In this document: positions 1 to 11,800 of the stretch, piece by piece
Layout: every line of letters starts with the position of its first letter
Numbering within the stretch: the stretch's first letter is position 1
Assembly (NCBI RefSeq): GCF_022458985.1
Contig: NC_061786.1
Location: 18,482,974-18,546,973, forward strand
Source of the DNA: Mugil cephalus
Lineage: Eukaryota > Chordata > Actinopteri > Mugiliformes > Mugilidae
Reading direction: 5' to 3'
DNA length: 64,000 nucleotides
Translations under genes and position numbers: made by a program
Notes under the pieces: generated by a model
Databases searched by the model: none
Seen by the model: only the letters and a program-made list of their open reading frames with translations
What the model was told of the DNA's origin: nothing

Positions 1-116
1 GCCGCTTTTTTTTTTTTTTTCTTCCGGCACCTGAGCGCCTCCGCTGCTGCTCTCATCAACTCAAATACATGTCACAGCTATGCATGATCTGCACACACTC
101 CACTTGTTTATTTCAG

Positions 117-940
117 GAAGGGACAAAAAGGCGCCCTCGTCCATGAGCAGGTCTTCGTCCGGTTTCGTGTCCATCCGCCTCTCGTCCCCAGAGTACCCCG
201 TCCTCCTCCTGCCCCCGACCTCCGCCGGGCAGAGTAAGACTCCTCTCCAGGCCAAACCCAGGTGCCTGCCCTGTATCCTCCCCTCACTTCGAGCCCCCGG
301 GAGCAGCTCGAGACGGTTCGGCTCAGCCGGAGGACGTCGTCCCACTGCCAGGAGTCAGAGCTGCACGGAGCTCAGGAGGCACGCGGCGCCAAGTCTGCTG
401 CGGCGCTGCTTCTCCCTGACGGCTCTCAACAAAGAGAAACTCTTCGACCGTAAAGACTGGAAATTGACCACCACCACCACCACCAAAAAGACAGAGAGGA
501 ACACGGAGCGAACTCTAAATCCTCAAAAGCTACGTGCGGTGACGTGTCCGTCCTCTCGGCCTTCGCGCGAGACGGCGTCTGATGCCGTGTGCGGCGCTTC
601 AAACATAAACAAAGGCAACTTGCCTCGTCCTGCGACGCGGGGCGCTCACCCCAAGCTGCCTCCCAAACCTCCAGTACAAAGATTCTATCATCCCACAACT
701 ACTCCTTCTTTACCACAGCAAGAGCCCTTCTCACCAACAGAAACAACCCGCGGGCACAACCACACGGATCACATCTCTTCTTCAGAGAAGACCCGTTCAG
801 TTTCGGCCACTGCTGAAGCCCGCAGGCTGAAAATGAGAAGGAATAAACAGACCGCCGTTAACCCTGCAATCCAGTTGCAGAGTCCTGATCTGACGATACT
901 GCCGCTTACTAAAAACGCAGTGGCTCCAGAGGTTCAGTAG
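117..940 (+). CDS. 3'-terminal coding exon of an unrecognised gene (partial)
   Basis: An open frame of about 274 codons follows a good splice acceptor (tttatttcag, ending at 116) and runs to a TAG at 938-940. The 5' part of the gene lies outside the window. The predicted tail is basic and low in complexity, rich in Ser, Thr, Pro and Arg, with a six-Thr run and a proline-rich KLPPKPPVQ stretch, so it looks disordered. I recognise no domain and do not name the gene. For it being coding: the long frame, the acceptor just upstream, and an AATAAA at 1433-1438 downstream. Against: the stretch is GC-rich, which lengthens chance frames. A 94-codon frame on the other strand overlaps it. It converges on ddo. 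Confidence 0.42.
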
Positions 941-1855
941 GGCTCAACTTCACAGCTTTCACTTTATGCTGAATCTAATAATATCAAATGTTACATCTGT
1001 GCCGGAACCGTGGACGGATTTAAACCCTGATCTTTCCACTGACACTTCAGCCTTTGTTTCAGTGGTCTCCATTCAGCCGAATCGCCGCCTCTGCAGTGCA
1101 CCTCATCAAAGTCCAGTAGTTGCGTAAGCAGCAGCAGCAGCGCTGGCAGTAAGTGGTCGTTTCAAGAGCGAAGCAGTCGTCAATAAGTGGCTCTTGTTAA
1201 CCAACTGTTTCATTTTAACTGTGTGCAAGTATAAACAGACTCTGCGTTGGTGACACGCTACAGAGGAAACGGGTGAAAATAAGAAAAGGAATGATGGCCG
1301 GGTTCCACTTAGCTGCTTCTGTCTGTAATATTATTAGCTTCTATAAGAGCAAAGCTTTGCTGATGTTTATGTTCGCTTCATGTTCCTGAAGAGAATTGAC
1401 AGTAGTGGAAATTATCATGACATCTTTAACACAATAAAGTGACAGAAAATTTTTAAAGTTTATTGGTTAATTTTTTTTTTTATTATTCCCCACACACGTA
1501 ATTAAAATTTCTTTTCTGTAATTCATGCATTATTTGTTCCTTAATCTAAAGTTTCTTTTTACATATACAGTGATAAATTGCTAACGAGGCTGTTAATATG
1601 TGTTCAAGTCTTGTGTTAATGAGTGTTTTTAATAAAGTTCACCTTGTCGTATTTATTGTATTTAACCTTCTCTCTCCAAACAGCACCAATAAAAAGAGAA
1701 AACCACCACCGTTGATATTAAATTAAATTATCTCCTTTCAAGAAATAGTGTTAAATGTAAATTCTAAAAGTGTCAGTGCCTTTTGATCGATTTAAGTGTA
1801 AGTGTGCATTTAAAGGTAGATGTTGTCGGTCCTGAGTGAACCAGGATGTAGTGTC
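941..1855. other. Convergent 3' untranslated / intergenic spacer
   Basis: This holds no coding sequence that I can see. Plus-strand AATAAA signals stand at 1433-1438 and 1631-1636 and could end the upstream gene. On the minus strand TTTATT (AATAAA reversed) occurs near 1650 and could end ddo. The two 3' ends may therefore overlap. Confidence 0.5.
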
Positions 1856-3120
1856 TCACAGTTTGGCTCGTAGAGGCATCTCACTGACGCACTGCCTGAC
1901 GAGCGCCGTCGCGTCCAGAGCGGTGCCCCAGGCGAGGGTGACCCCCCAGCCCCCGTGGCCGTAGTTGTGGACCACGGGCACCCGGCGGCCCTGCAGCTGC
2001 GCCACCTCCCTCTCCACCCTCGGGTTCCTCCTGCTCGGCCTCAGCCCCACCCACTGTCCGAGGACTCTGGCCTCGCTGAGCGACGCCTCCAGCTCCGTGC
2101 AGCGCTCCAGGATCCCCGCCCTGTCCCCTTGGTCCACCTGGAGCCGCCAGTCTCCCTCCTGCCTCGTCCCTCCCACGGTGACGCTGCGTATCCCGGGGTA
2201 GATGTAGGTCTTCCCGTCTCCGTCTCTGATGAAGTGCTTGAGCCAGGGGGCCTCCACTTTTAGCACCTGACCCCTCACTGGGTATATCTGAGTGTCACAA
2301 ACCAACGCTTTAGAGCCCAGGCCAGAGCAGTTGACGATGATATCGAAGCTGTTACTTAATTCCTGGAGATCGTTGACTTTCTTCTGCTCCACTTGGCCTC
2401 CAGCTTTTCTGAACCTTAAAAAGAGACATGTCGTCATAAGTGTAATCTGAATTTATTTTCTAAGAACGATGGGCCGACGTCTCGGACAAACCTCTTCTCC
2501 AGCCACGGCAGGTAGCTGGAGCATTCGCACTTTATGGTAGTGAAGGCCTGACCGAACTTGTGTGACGGGAAACGCTTCAGTTCACCGTCGGTCATTTGCC
2601 GAAAGCCGATCACAAACTCCGACCAGAAGGGCTTCTCATCGGCTGGAGCCTCCTTGAAAATCTGCCAGCTAGGGATACAACGACAAGAATGACACACAGT
2701 CACCGAGCGTCGGCCTCTTTCGCAGCTTTGCGCGACGGTCGTTACCCAGAGCTCAGCATGACTCCGGCCTCTGGTGAGCTTCGAGATTGCGCAATGGACA
2801 ACAAGTGATCGAAGCTGTCCTTGAACCAGCGTCGTTGTCTTTCCAGGGGAATATCTGAAGCAGAAACCCAGGAAAACAGGCCACTCTTAACATGCAAAGC
2901 AACCGTTCGTTCACATGAAAGGAGACGGCGACGGGTATTGTTCCATGCCTGGAAACTTTTGAGCAAACAGGATCCCAGCAGCTCCATCGCTGGTGGTGTC
3001 GGGGCTGAACTTCTCAGCGAGCACCGTGACCGAGCAGAAGGGAAGAGCCTCGGCGATGCAGACGGCGGTGGAGAGCCCGATCACACCAGCCCCCACCACG
3101 GCAACCCTGACGGCCTTCAT
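1856..3120 (-). CDS. ddo: D-aspartate oxidase
   Basis: FAD flavoenzyme that oxidatively deaminates D-aspartate and related acidic D-amino acids, making the oxoacid, ammonia and hydrogen peroxide, normally in peroxisomes. Coding exons on the minus strand are 2949-3120, 2746-2854, 2492-2668 and 1856-2414. They sum to 1017 bases (338 aa; the human protein is about 341). The N-terminus has the dinucleotide-binding motif VVGAGVIGLSTAV, then PDTTSDGAAG. Later come GQAFTTIKCEC, the PVRGQVLKVEAPW block, VGLRPSRR and the family signature NYGHGGWGVTLAWGTALD. The protein ends in AKL, a peroxisomal targeting signal type 1. The start is the first ATG of the frame; a TTG lies 15 bases upstream. The first intron appears to use a GC donor (2947-2948). 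DDO rather than D-amino-acid oxidase is favoured by close overall similarity to DDO as I recall it. Confidence 0.96.
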
Positions 3121-4557
3121 CCCGCCGCGTCTCAATCTTGAGGTGAGCTGGACGCAGAGAACTGTTACTTTGGTTGCTTGTATTATGAGCAGCTCATAAA
3201 AGAAAGATCAGAATAGTTCATTCATGATTAGTTGCATTCAACTCTAAAGTTCTAAGATAATTTATCTTATCTCATTCTATTTTTTGTACTTTACACTGTT
3301 GTTCTCTGCCAGTGTCACAACTTCCATTTCCCCACAGGGACAGATAAAGCCTTACCTTATCTAGAGTAACAACACAATACAAACCGTAAAGAAAAAATAA
3401 GTCCACTATGTACTATGTGTAAGTTCCCTATTTTATATTTTTTGATTTTTTGACATGCACAAAGATGCGTTCAAATACTGTGGTAAAAAAAAGACAGGTG
3501 CACAAATAGAAAAGTGAAAGCAGGTAGTTGATGTTGGGCCACTTTTTTTTTTTTTTTTTTTTTTTTTTTAATCTTTGCACCTCCCCCCTTAATGTGACAT
3601 TTAGTAAATAACACCTTCATGATGAACATCGATACACAAACTCCAGGTAACAACGTTATAAGGCAAATTATGTCCATAAACTCCACTACACGGTAACGAA
3701 AGTCACTAATCACCCACCTCCTTTCTCCTTTAATGGCACCGAAAAGCTGCAGTACATATATAGTCCGCAAATATAGATATTTTTAATTCTTCACAGTAGC
3801 CCGGGGCGTGCAGGTCCTAAAGAAAGTCTTCTCGGGAAATATCGCAGTTATTTAAAAGAAAAAAAAATACACGTGATTAAAAAAAAAAAAAAAAAAATAC
3901 ACGTTTGCGCAAATACGCTATTTTACTCACGTGCTGACCATTTTAAAGGAATATCCTAATAAGGAGCAGCCTCCGCTAAAGCTGGGGAACAATAGTCTGG
4001 ATAGGCGGGGGAAGAAGAAGGAAGAGGGGGAAGAAGGGGGAAGAAGGAAAAAGAAGGAAAAAGAAGGAAAAGAGAGGAAATTTTGAAAAAATGGAAGGAG
4101 CCTGTAGTTATTAGTGTCTCTACTGTCCATCACAAGTAAAATCACACATATTCTGGTCTATTAATTTGAGAAATTTAACCAAATATGACACTTAACTGCA
4201 GAAAAGCATAGGAGGCTCTTGACCCAAAGGTCGCTGGTTCGATTCCACCATTGGAACATGAGGCCTTTAACACAGACTACTACCAAGTGTTATCACATGT
4301 ACCTAAATGTACTTTTATAGTCATTTTTATATTTCTGAATGAAGTACTGCAACAATGTTATCGTTTTCTATGAGTGAGTTTGCATTTTTGCAGTAAAAAA
4401 TGAAGACAGTCACTGAAATGTAACAAATTTATTACAAATTTCACACACACACTCACAAAACACGTGTGTTAAAGTTAAAAAACAAATAAAAACAGCAGCA
4501 AATTAAGACTTTTTTCTTTTAAAACTATTTACATTATATACATATTGACAAAGAATG
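3121..4557. other. ddo 5' flank and intergenic DNA
   Basis: No gene is supported. The stretch contains a T run at 3542-3569, A runs near 3857-3897, and a purine-rich block (gaagaag type) at about 4005-4085. At 4205-4250 a short segment resembles the B box half of a tRNA (ggttcgattcc) and is probably a decayed tRNA-derived SINE. The minus-strand gene to the right may end near 4425-4430, where TTTATT (AATAAA on the minus strand) occurs. Confidence 0.5.
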
Positions 4558-7138
4558 TCACACCATGTTTTTTCCATGAGAAAAGTCGTGGTGGAAGAAG
4601 CGCTCAGGAGTGAGGACCTGATGGTATATGAGGGAGGACTCTGGTGGATCATACCACAGTTTCAGGTCTTTGAAAAGACGCTGGTCTTTCCACAGGGCTG
4701 CTGAAATGTCTTTAGCAGCTTTGTGGGCAGCCAGGCAGCATCTGAAACAGGTACGATCCCCACATTTTTAGGCAATGGCAAGGTGAGAGGAGCAGAGGGG
4801 GTTCCTGGGGAGACACAGGAGGAGGTGGCAGATAACACTTAATATAAAGAAAATAAAATACTTAAAATAATAAGTTTAATACATAGATATGATAACAATC
4901 TACTCAAGAGCAGCTCCTGTTTCAAGTGTAGTAGAATATGTTCTTACAGCTGTAGCAGTGGAGGCAGAATGGAAGAAGCTGGGCTTGATACAGGAGCAGT
5001 AGAAGGAGGAAGAGACACAGGAGAAACAGTCTGTGTCCAGGTGGTGACACTTTTCTTTTTGTGGGGCTTGTGATGGGGCTGGATACATCAGAGGTCTGAG
5101 GGAATAAGGGCACAGTTCACATTATATGATGACCGTAGATGGTAATGAATGAATGAATCTATCATTATTGGCACAGCAGTCAATAAAACCAAATACATTA
5201 AACATGGAATGAATGCATGAAAGTCCCACTATAGTTACTGCTATATGAAAACGATAACAGTGTACCAGTGTATTTATTAAATCAAAGTCTATCTATGTAT
5301 CATTCTCTTTACTTTACATAAGTGAATGCTTCCCAGCCAAACTTAAGTTTGGCTTTAACATGGCACCATGAGAGCCACTAAACTGTGGCTTTGTAAACTG
5401 ACAAAAAGAAAAAAATGACCTTAACTGGGGCTTTGTATATTTTTTATAGTTGAGTATATTAATAATCTCATCTCATCTCATCTTCTGTATCACTTAATCC
5501 TGCACTAGGGTCGTGGGGGTTGCTGGAGCATATCTCAGCTGGCATCGGGCGAGAGGTGGGGTACAACCTGGACAGGTGGACAGGTCTCTAGTCTATTGCA
5601 GGGCTAACGCAGAGACACACAACCATTCACACTCACACTCACACCGAGGGTCAATTTAGAGTCACCAATCAGCCTAACGAGAATGTCTTTAGAGGTGGGA
5701 GGAAACCGGAGTTATATTAATAATAATTCTAATAATAATAATGTAAATATCAGCACAAGTAAATCCTCATTACTTACTGATGCCAAGGTTCACCACCAGC
5801 TAAGGAGACATCCTTTGGTGGTGGTGGTGGTGGTGAACCTGCAGGTAGAGTCCTGGCTGTAGCGTCTCAGCAGGTGAAGGCCCTGGCTGCTGTTCCACTG
5901 TACATGAGGTTCCTGGATGCACTGAGACAAGGAGCGAACTGGAAGGCTACAGGTTCACAGACAAGATAAAAACAATTTGTAATACAACAGTATTCAACAC
6001 CAGCACGTCATAAGAGACTTCAGATACGTTCTTTACATGAAAACCACATTTACAGGTCTGTGCACCTCCTACAGTGACATCTGTCCCCTCATCTGCACTG
6101 GGCATTTTTCAATCTCTATGTTTGACAGCGAATAAGAAGGTGTTCCCTTTAAATATGTCATAGCTTTACATTTAATATGATACACATATCACTCTGTCCA
6201 GGTTTACCTTCAGATATAGATCATGCCACGTCTTCTGACGAGGTGCTGGTCTGTTTCCTGCCTCAGAGGCCAAACACCTGATCTCCTCCTCCTCTCCCAC
6301 GGCCCTATGTTTTTTTTGTTTGGACCCATCTGTTATTAACAGGAAAATTATATTTATACCAATACAGCTAATATTTGCTCATGACACAAATATGACCAAT
6401 GTGCACACTTTTGTAACTTACTAATACACAGATATTTGTGCACATCGTAGGTTCTTACTTGCATACAGTCACACAAACAAACAGCTAATTATAAACTGCA
6501 GTAGCCTACATATTATATATTTATGACAACAGAAGTGAATACTAGCTTATTATCTACTAGTAGCCTACCAGTAGCAGCGGTACATGTTGAAGACAGTGGT
6601 TACAACAGAAGTGAATGTTACCAGCAGACAGATTTACTGCCTAACGTTACTGTAGCTTATTAGTAACTGGTAACAGTGCATATTCAAGACTTTTGTGACA
6701 ACAGAAGTGAAAACTATACAGATTTCATTCATAATGTTATGCTAAAAGTACATAAGAACATACTCTCATACTCTGACGTCATACTGGCATACTGATAAGC
6801 AGCACGTTACAGTGATGGAGCGTTACTGTACGTTACCGGGAGTTACAGTAACGTACGTTGCTGTCGGAGCACAACGGTCACGTTTGAACTACACATGCGA
6901 TGCGACGTCAAAGTCGTTTTTTTTAATAGTTATTTCTCTCTTTAATATATTATTAATATCTGCCTAGCTACCCGCTAGTTTATTTAATACAACATTAAAA
7001 AGGAGCGTGTTTACGTTTTGCGATGAATGAAAAGTTAACACCGAGCAAGCTAGACAGCTGACGGAATACAATGATATTAGCCACATATTTACCTTTTGTA
7101 GTTACAGGCAGCTGAAGGTTGTACGTCTTTCCAATCAT
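4558..7138 (-). CDS. Putative, probably decayed gene with a truncated DUF6729-like end
   Basis: Five candidate exons on the minus strand: 7093-7138 (ATG, 15 codons plus one base), 6208-6329, 5839-5946, 4948-5095 and 4558-4741. The first four join in one frame with GT-AG signals. They encode a basic, Glu-rich segment containing TWHDLYLK and a Ser/Pro-rich segment. The fourth may end in a hydrophobic stretch rich in Leu. The last exon carries LWYDPPESSLIYHQVLTPER followed by FFHH, which I recall as the opening of a domain (DUF6729) in uncharacterised fish proteins, possibly transposon-linked. It then stops after FSHGKNMV, where a normal copy would continue for many residues. The join between the fourth and fifth exons is not in phase with the exons I chose, so an exon is missing from my model or the gene is broken. 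Its start faces zbtb24 across a shared promoter region. Function unknown. Confidence 0.38.
5466..5715 (+). repeat. Teleost interspersed repeat, copy 1 (family C)
   Basis: This matches a very common fish repeat recognised by phrases such as cttaatcctgcactagggtc, catcgggcgagaggtggggt, and the closing gggaggaaaccggag. It lies in an intron of the putative minus-strand gene. A shorter, internally deleted copy in the opposite orientation is at 20018-20112. Confidence 0.7.
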
Positions 7139-7200
7139 TCGAGGCGGTAAATTTGAAATGACAGTAGAGGTCTTCTGCGGCTGCGTGAAGGCCGGACGGT

Positions 7201-7430
7201 TGAATTTTGGAGATGCGCCGTCGTGATTGGCCGTCGGAAAGATGGAAATGTCGGACCGCGATTGGTCCGGCTCGCAATTTTGGACAATGGCCACGGGGAT
7301 TGGCCGAGAGCAAAGATGGAGACGGCGGGCGGCGATTGGTCCGCCCCGGCAATTTTGGACAATGGCTACAGCGATTGGCCGAAGCAAAGATGGAGAAAGA
7401 TGGAGACGGAGCGACGTGATTGGAGGGGAA
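7201..7430. promoter_or_regulatory. Tandem NF-Y / YY1 site array in a divergent promoter
   Basis: A unit of about 74 bases is repeated roughly 2.7 times. It supplies six ATTGG boxes (reverse CCAAT, the NF-Y core) at 7227, 7261, 7299, 7335, 7374 and 7419, spaced 34-45 bases apart. AAGATGG cores (YY1 type) lie at 7240, 7313, 7387 and 7397. Between them, aattttgga recurs near 7204, 7276 and 7351. The array lies between the ATG of the putative minus-strand gene (7138) and the probable non-coding first exon of zbtb24. Binding by NF-Y or YY1 is inferred from motifs only. Confidence 0.72.
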
Positions 7431-7517
7431 GATACAGACTGTCGCTCCCCCGCTACCGCTATACTATGGATCCGTAATCCTGCTGGAGCTGTGCGCGAAT
7501 CTCGGCAGAACCTCACA

Positions 7518-7525
7518 TCTCGCGA
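7518..7525. promoter_or_regulatory. TCTCGCGA promoter motif
   Basis: This is the core of a palindromic CpG motif (TCTCGCGAGA) found in many vertebrate housekeeping promoters. It lies just upstream of a good donor (acgaag followed by gtaagg, exon end 7566), which I take as the end of the non-coding first exon of zbtb24. Confidence 0.45.
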
Positions 7526-7566
7526 TAGTTGACATCCACGCTCACGGACCAGCTGTAGAGACGAAG

Positions 7567-8798
7567 GTAAGGTCCTAAAAGCTCACTATTTTAAATTGCA
7601 CCGCGGTTTGTGCACCGTCTTCTGCTCGGATCCTGTTTTCAAGTGGATCATTATTTAAATGCAGTGTTTGTGAGACATTATAACCGGAGCATAATTTGCT
7701 TTTTCCTGCTAGTTGTCGCCTCTTTCAAGCTAGCAGGCGGTTAGCTTGCTCAGCTAACCTTCAAGTTGTTCACATTTCTGCACAAAAACAAAACAAAACA
7801 AACAAAAAAAAACACCTGCAATTATTTCTAAGACCAACGAATAGTTAGTAAACTTTATTTGAAGGCAGAACACAGAACAAAACACGAGCAGGAAACCAAA
7901 CGCTTGCGTTGTTGTAGAAGATATAAACTGGTGAAAAAAATAATATTTATATGTATGAATATGAAAGAGTCCATTAACCATTAGATACTTTGAATTTAAA
8001 ATTTAACTTTTTCTTCTCCGTGTGAGAAAAAAAAAAGCTAAATATGATTCAGCATTTAAAAATTTGGACAATTCTAGTAGTCGCCCACTCCTCCTTAAGT
8101 AGGTTTTGGATTCATCAATTCATTATTTTGTCAATAAATTGTGTAATATATAATATAATGTAATATCATATAATATAATATTGTAAAATATATCAATGCA
8201 ACTTTAAGTGTGACAAAACACAGAACTCTTCACTTTAGTATTACACACGGAAATAGCATTTATTTTAATAAATAGCTCATAATAGGGAACCAGGATTGTC
8301 AGTGGTTCAATGAAGTAAGTTGATTATTATTTGCTCAAAAGCAGATTTAACATGTTGCACACTAAACAATTAATTTAATAATCACCTTTATACATTGACT
8401 GAACATTGGAGTCAAAGTTGTTAAAACATGCACATGTGAACACATGAGAATGTTACCCACCTTTTTAATTTAGCTTTTAACCGAGTCCCCTTTTACTCTT
8501 TTTATTATTACTTATTTATTCTTTTATTATTTTTCTATATATTTTCTATTCTATATGTATGATATTACTGTTTCACTGTTTTTAATCACTTTTCTGTTTT
8601 AATATCATGTTATTTTTATTGTTTGTTCATTCCTTTTCATACAAATCATATTTTACTGTCATTTCTTAGTTTTTAGCTGCAGTGTTTTCCTCATAGGGCC
8701 TGCCTACAGGGGTGTTGCTTTAACTCAGTCATTTGCATGACTATCTTGTTCTGACGGATCCTTTTTTTAATTAATATTATTATTATTATTGATTTCAG
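7567..8798 (+). other. zbtb24 intron 1
   Basis: An AT-rich intron between the inferred non-coding first exon (ending 7566) and the acceptor gatttcag at 8791-8798. It contains simple AT-rich runs and ttattattatt just before the acceptor. I see no gene in it. Confidence 0.55.
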
Positions 8799-8827
8799 AA
8801 ACACATGTGGTTGTTTTTAAGAGGAGG

Positions 8828-11800
8828 ATGTCTCAGAAAGCAGCGGCTTCCTCACTCATGGCCCTTCAGTCCGAGTCGCATAAGCGCAGCATCCTGAGCA
8901 AATTCGACCAGCTCAGGAAAATGGACCTGCTGTGCGACATCACTCTCTCTGCGGAGGATGTGCACTTCAAGGCGCACAAAGCCCTGCTGGCGGCGAGCAG
9001 CGACTACTTCTCCCTCATGTTCACGGCAGAAGGTCAGATCAACCAGTCGACCTATCGGCTGGAGGGCATGGCGGCGAAGATGGTCTCCAAGGTGCTGGAT
9101 TTCATCTACAGCGCGCAGGTGTCTGTGGAGGAGAGCGCCACGGAGCAGCTCCTGGCCACGGCTCGCCTCATGAAGGTCAGCGACCTCGTTAAAGCGCTCG
9201 CCGAACTCTCGGGCTCCGCGGCGGGCGCTGAAGCGGACAAATCTGAAGTGACAGATCTGCTGAAACGCAAAAGAGGAAGGCCGAAGAAAATTGTGTGCGC
9301 GCCTGCAGCAGAGCCGGGGGGGAGAGGTGCGCCGTGCGAGGGCTCAGAGGACGGGCCGGCTGGACGTGACGTAGAACCTGAGTCACAATCTAAAGACGAC
9401 GCAGATTATAATCCACGGCAGAGCCGGCAAAGCAAACGCAAAATCAGGCCCCCGGTGAAATACAAAGGCTACAAGGTGGGCGGAGACGCTGCAGGAAGCG
9501 ACAAGCCGTTGAAGAGAGGCAGGAAGAGGAAATACCCCAACACAGAGGCTCGATGTGACGACTGTGGAAAAGTGTTTAAAAATCACCTGTTTTTAAAGAT
9601 TCACCAAAGGACTCATACAGGTAATCTGCCCCCGTAATGATCCAGAGGTTAAATATCATCAGCTTGTGCCTTAGAAAGTTGCAGATAGACTCAGTTGTGA
9701 CTGGAAGCAAACTGAGAAAATGAATCTACCCTGCAGGCAACACAGCCTAAAGTGCCTTTGTGTGTTTTCCCCAGGAGAGAAACCGTTCCACTGCCGGAGC
9801 TGTGGGAAGAGTTTCACCCAGAAGCACACTCTACTGACTCACCAGCGCATGCACACTGGAGAAAAGCCGTTTGTTTGCACCGTCTGCGCCAAAGCGCTTT
9901 CCACCAAACACTCGCTGCAAGAGCACATGAACCTCCATCAAGGTAGGATCTGAGTTTACTGAGATCATCAGCTTCCAAAATAACCTCCTGGAGGTTCTCG
10001 TCTTTGGAAATTCTGAATTATTTCTTAGTAATTGAATAGGGAATGGAGATGAAAGCGATCTTACTCAAACAATTATGAAATATATATCATTTATACACAC
10101 TGGAGATCCACATAGGAAACAGTAAATACCTAATACTTCATCAGCTGTTACTCTGACAAAACTGCTTCTACTAGTTTACAGTTAAATGTCAGAAAACGCT
10201 TTGGAAATTATGAAAGTTTCCAGCTGATTGGTTGTTAAACACAGGATGCTTTCTCTTAATTTAATAAGTCTGGAGCAATTTCTCTGCATTTAAAATATCA
10301 ATAAAAAATAAGAATATTAATGATTTGTTCCGCTTGAGTGCCTCTACAATGAATCATTTCCACTGTGTTTCCTTAGAAAATAAATCCTTTACCTGCGATA
10401 AGTGTGAAAAGACGTTCTCCCAGAAGAGGCAGCTGAAAAGCCACTACAGAGTTCACATGGGTGAGATAGAAAACGCCACAGGGTTCATTCAGTTTAATCG
10501 CGCCTCAAGACTAAACCAATGCGCTGTGTTTTTATTTTGAACAGAAGGTAAATCGTTACCAGAATGTGCCGAGTGTCATCACACGTTCATGGACGCGGCG
10601 CAACTGAAGAAGCACCTGAGAACTCACACGGGTAGTCTGTCGATCTTTTATGTTTTTTTGTTTTGTTTTGTTATTCATTAAAACGGATGATTCTACAGCG
10701 TCGTCTCGTGTTTTCACAGGTGAGAAGCCGTTCACGTGTGAGATTTGTGGAAAACGTTTTACAGCCAAGAGCACGCTGCAGACTCACATACGCATCCACA
10801 GGTGAGATTACGTTACGTCAGCAGCACGAGTTTACAATAGAAACTCATATTAGTAATTATGCGCCAATCAGCCACAACATTAAAACCCCTGACAGGAGAA
10901 GTAACTATGATTGTGACATCATCTTGTGACAGTACAGTGTTCTGCTGGGAAACTTTTAGATCTGGTATTCATTCATGTTACTTAGACATGTAGCACCCAC
11001 CTAGACCAGACCAGGTACCTCCAGCAGGATGCAGCCTAAAAAACTAAAACAAATTAGGAACAATCAAAAAAAAAAACATGAAGAACAGATTTGTGGAGCA
11101 ACATTAGCATTCATTCTGAGAACCCGTCCAGTCTTCACTCTCCTTCTAGCACAGGTTTTTATTTCTCCTAGGTAAATATTTGATTCTTTAACTCCTGAAT
11201 GCTTTACTTCGGTCACCAGCTTAGCACTAAATTTGCCGTTTGTTACTTTGGGTAGGGTAAGGTTTATCTTTGAAGCTAGCGTAGCCAGTCTTGGACATAA
11301 ATGCAAGAAAATGAGCGGGAAAGCGGGAAAGCGGGAACAGAATTTTGCTGATCATCACAGGTTTTTATACAAGTACAGAAGAATGTGATGATAAATATTA
11401 TGTGGAAAATTATGAATTCTAACTGGTTCATTTTCAGAGGCGAGAAGCCATACGTCTGCAACATCTGCAACAAGTCGTTCTCAGACCCGAGCGCGAGGAG
11501 ACGACACGTTGCGTCTCACTCGGGGAAGAAACCTTTCACCTGCCCCTCCTGCAGCCTTTCATTCACACGCCTGGACAATCTGAAGACGCACACCAAGTCC
11601 CACACCAAGGAGAGGGCTGCCACCACCACGGAGGCCTTATCGGATGGAGCGGCAGCGGCCGCGCCGGGGGAGGAGGTGCGCAACCTCCTGCAGCTGCAGC
11701 AGTACCACATGCCGCCCAGCTCCGAGCAGGAGATCCAGCTGGTGGTGACGGGGGACGTGGACAACATCAACTTTGTGCCGGGTCAGGACCAGCACATCAG

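Noticed and set aside
61-345. Minus-strand frame of 94 codons containing NKWSVC, slightly like METTL24, a neighbour of DDO in human
   Set aside because: The match is about five residues, no splice signals fit the family pattern, and the plus strand holds a longer frame with an acceptor.
3471-3770. 99-codon minus-strand frame with a poly-Lys run
   Set aside because: It spans a T run, starts and ends in AT-rich DNA and lacks splice signals or similarity.
4201-4260. tRNA-like segment with ggttcgattcc
   Set aside because: Only the T-arm half is recognisable; there is no D arm and no acceptor stem that pairs. Probably a SINE remnant.
6995-7532. Several overlapping frames of 70-173 codons on both strands
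   Set aside because: They read through the NF-Y/YY1 tandem array, giving repetitive peptides in every frame. Only the short 3' end of the minus-strand frame, from the ATG at 7138, is kept as a candidate exon.
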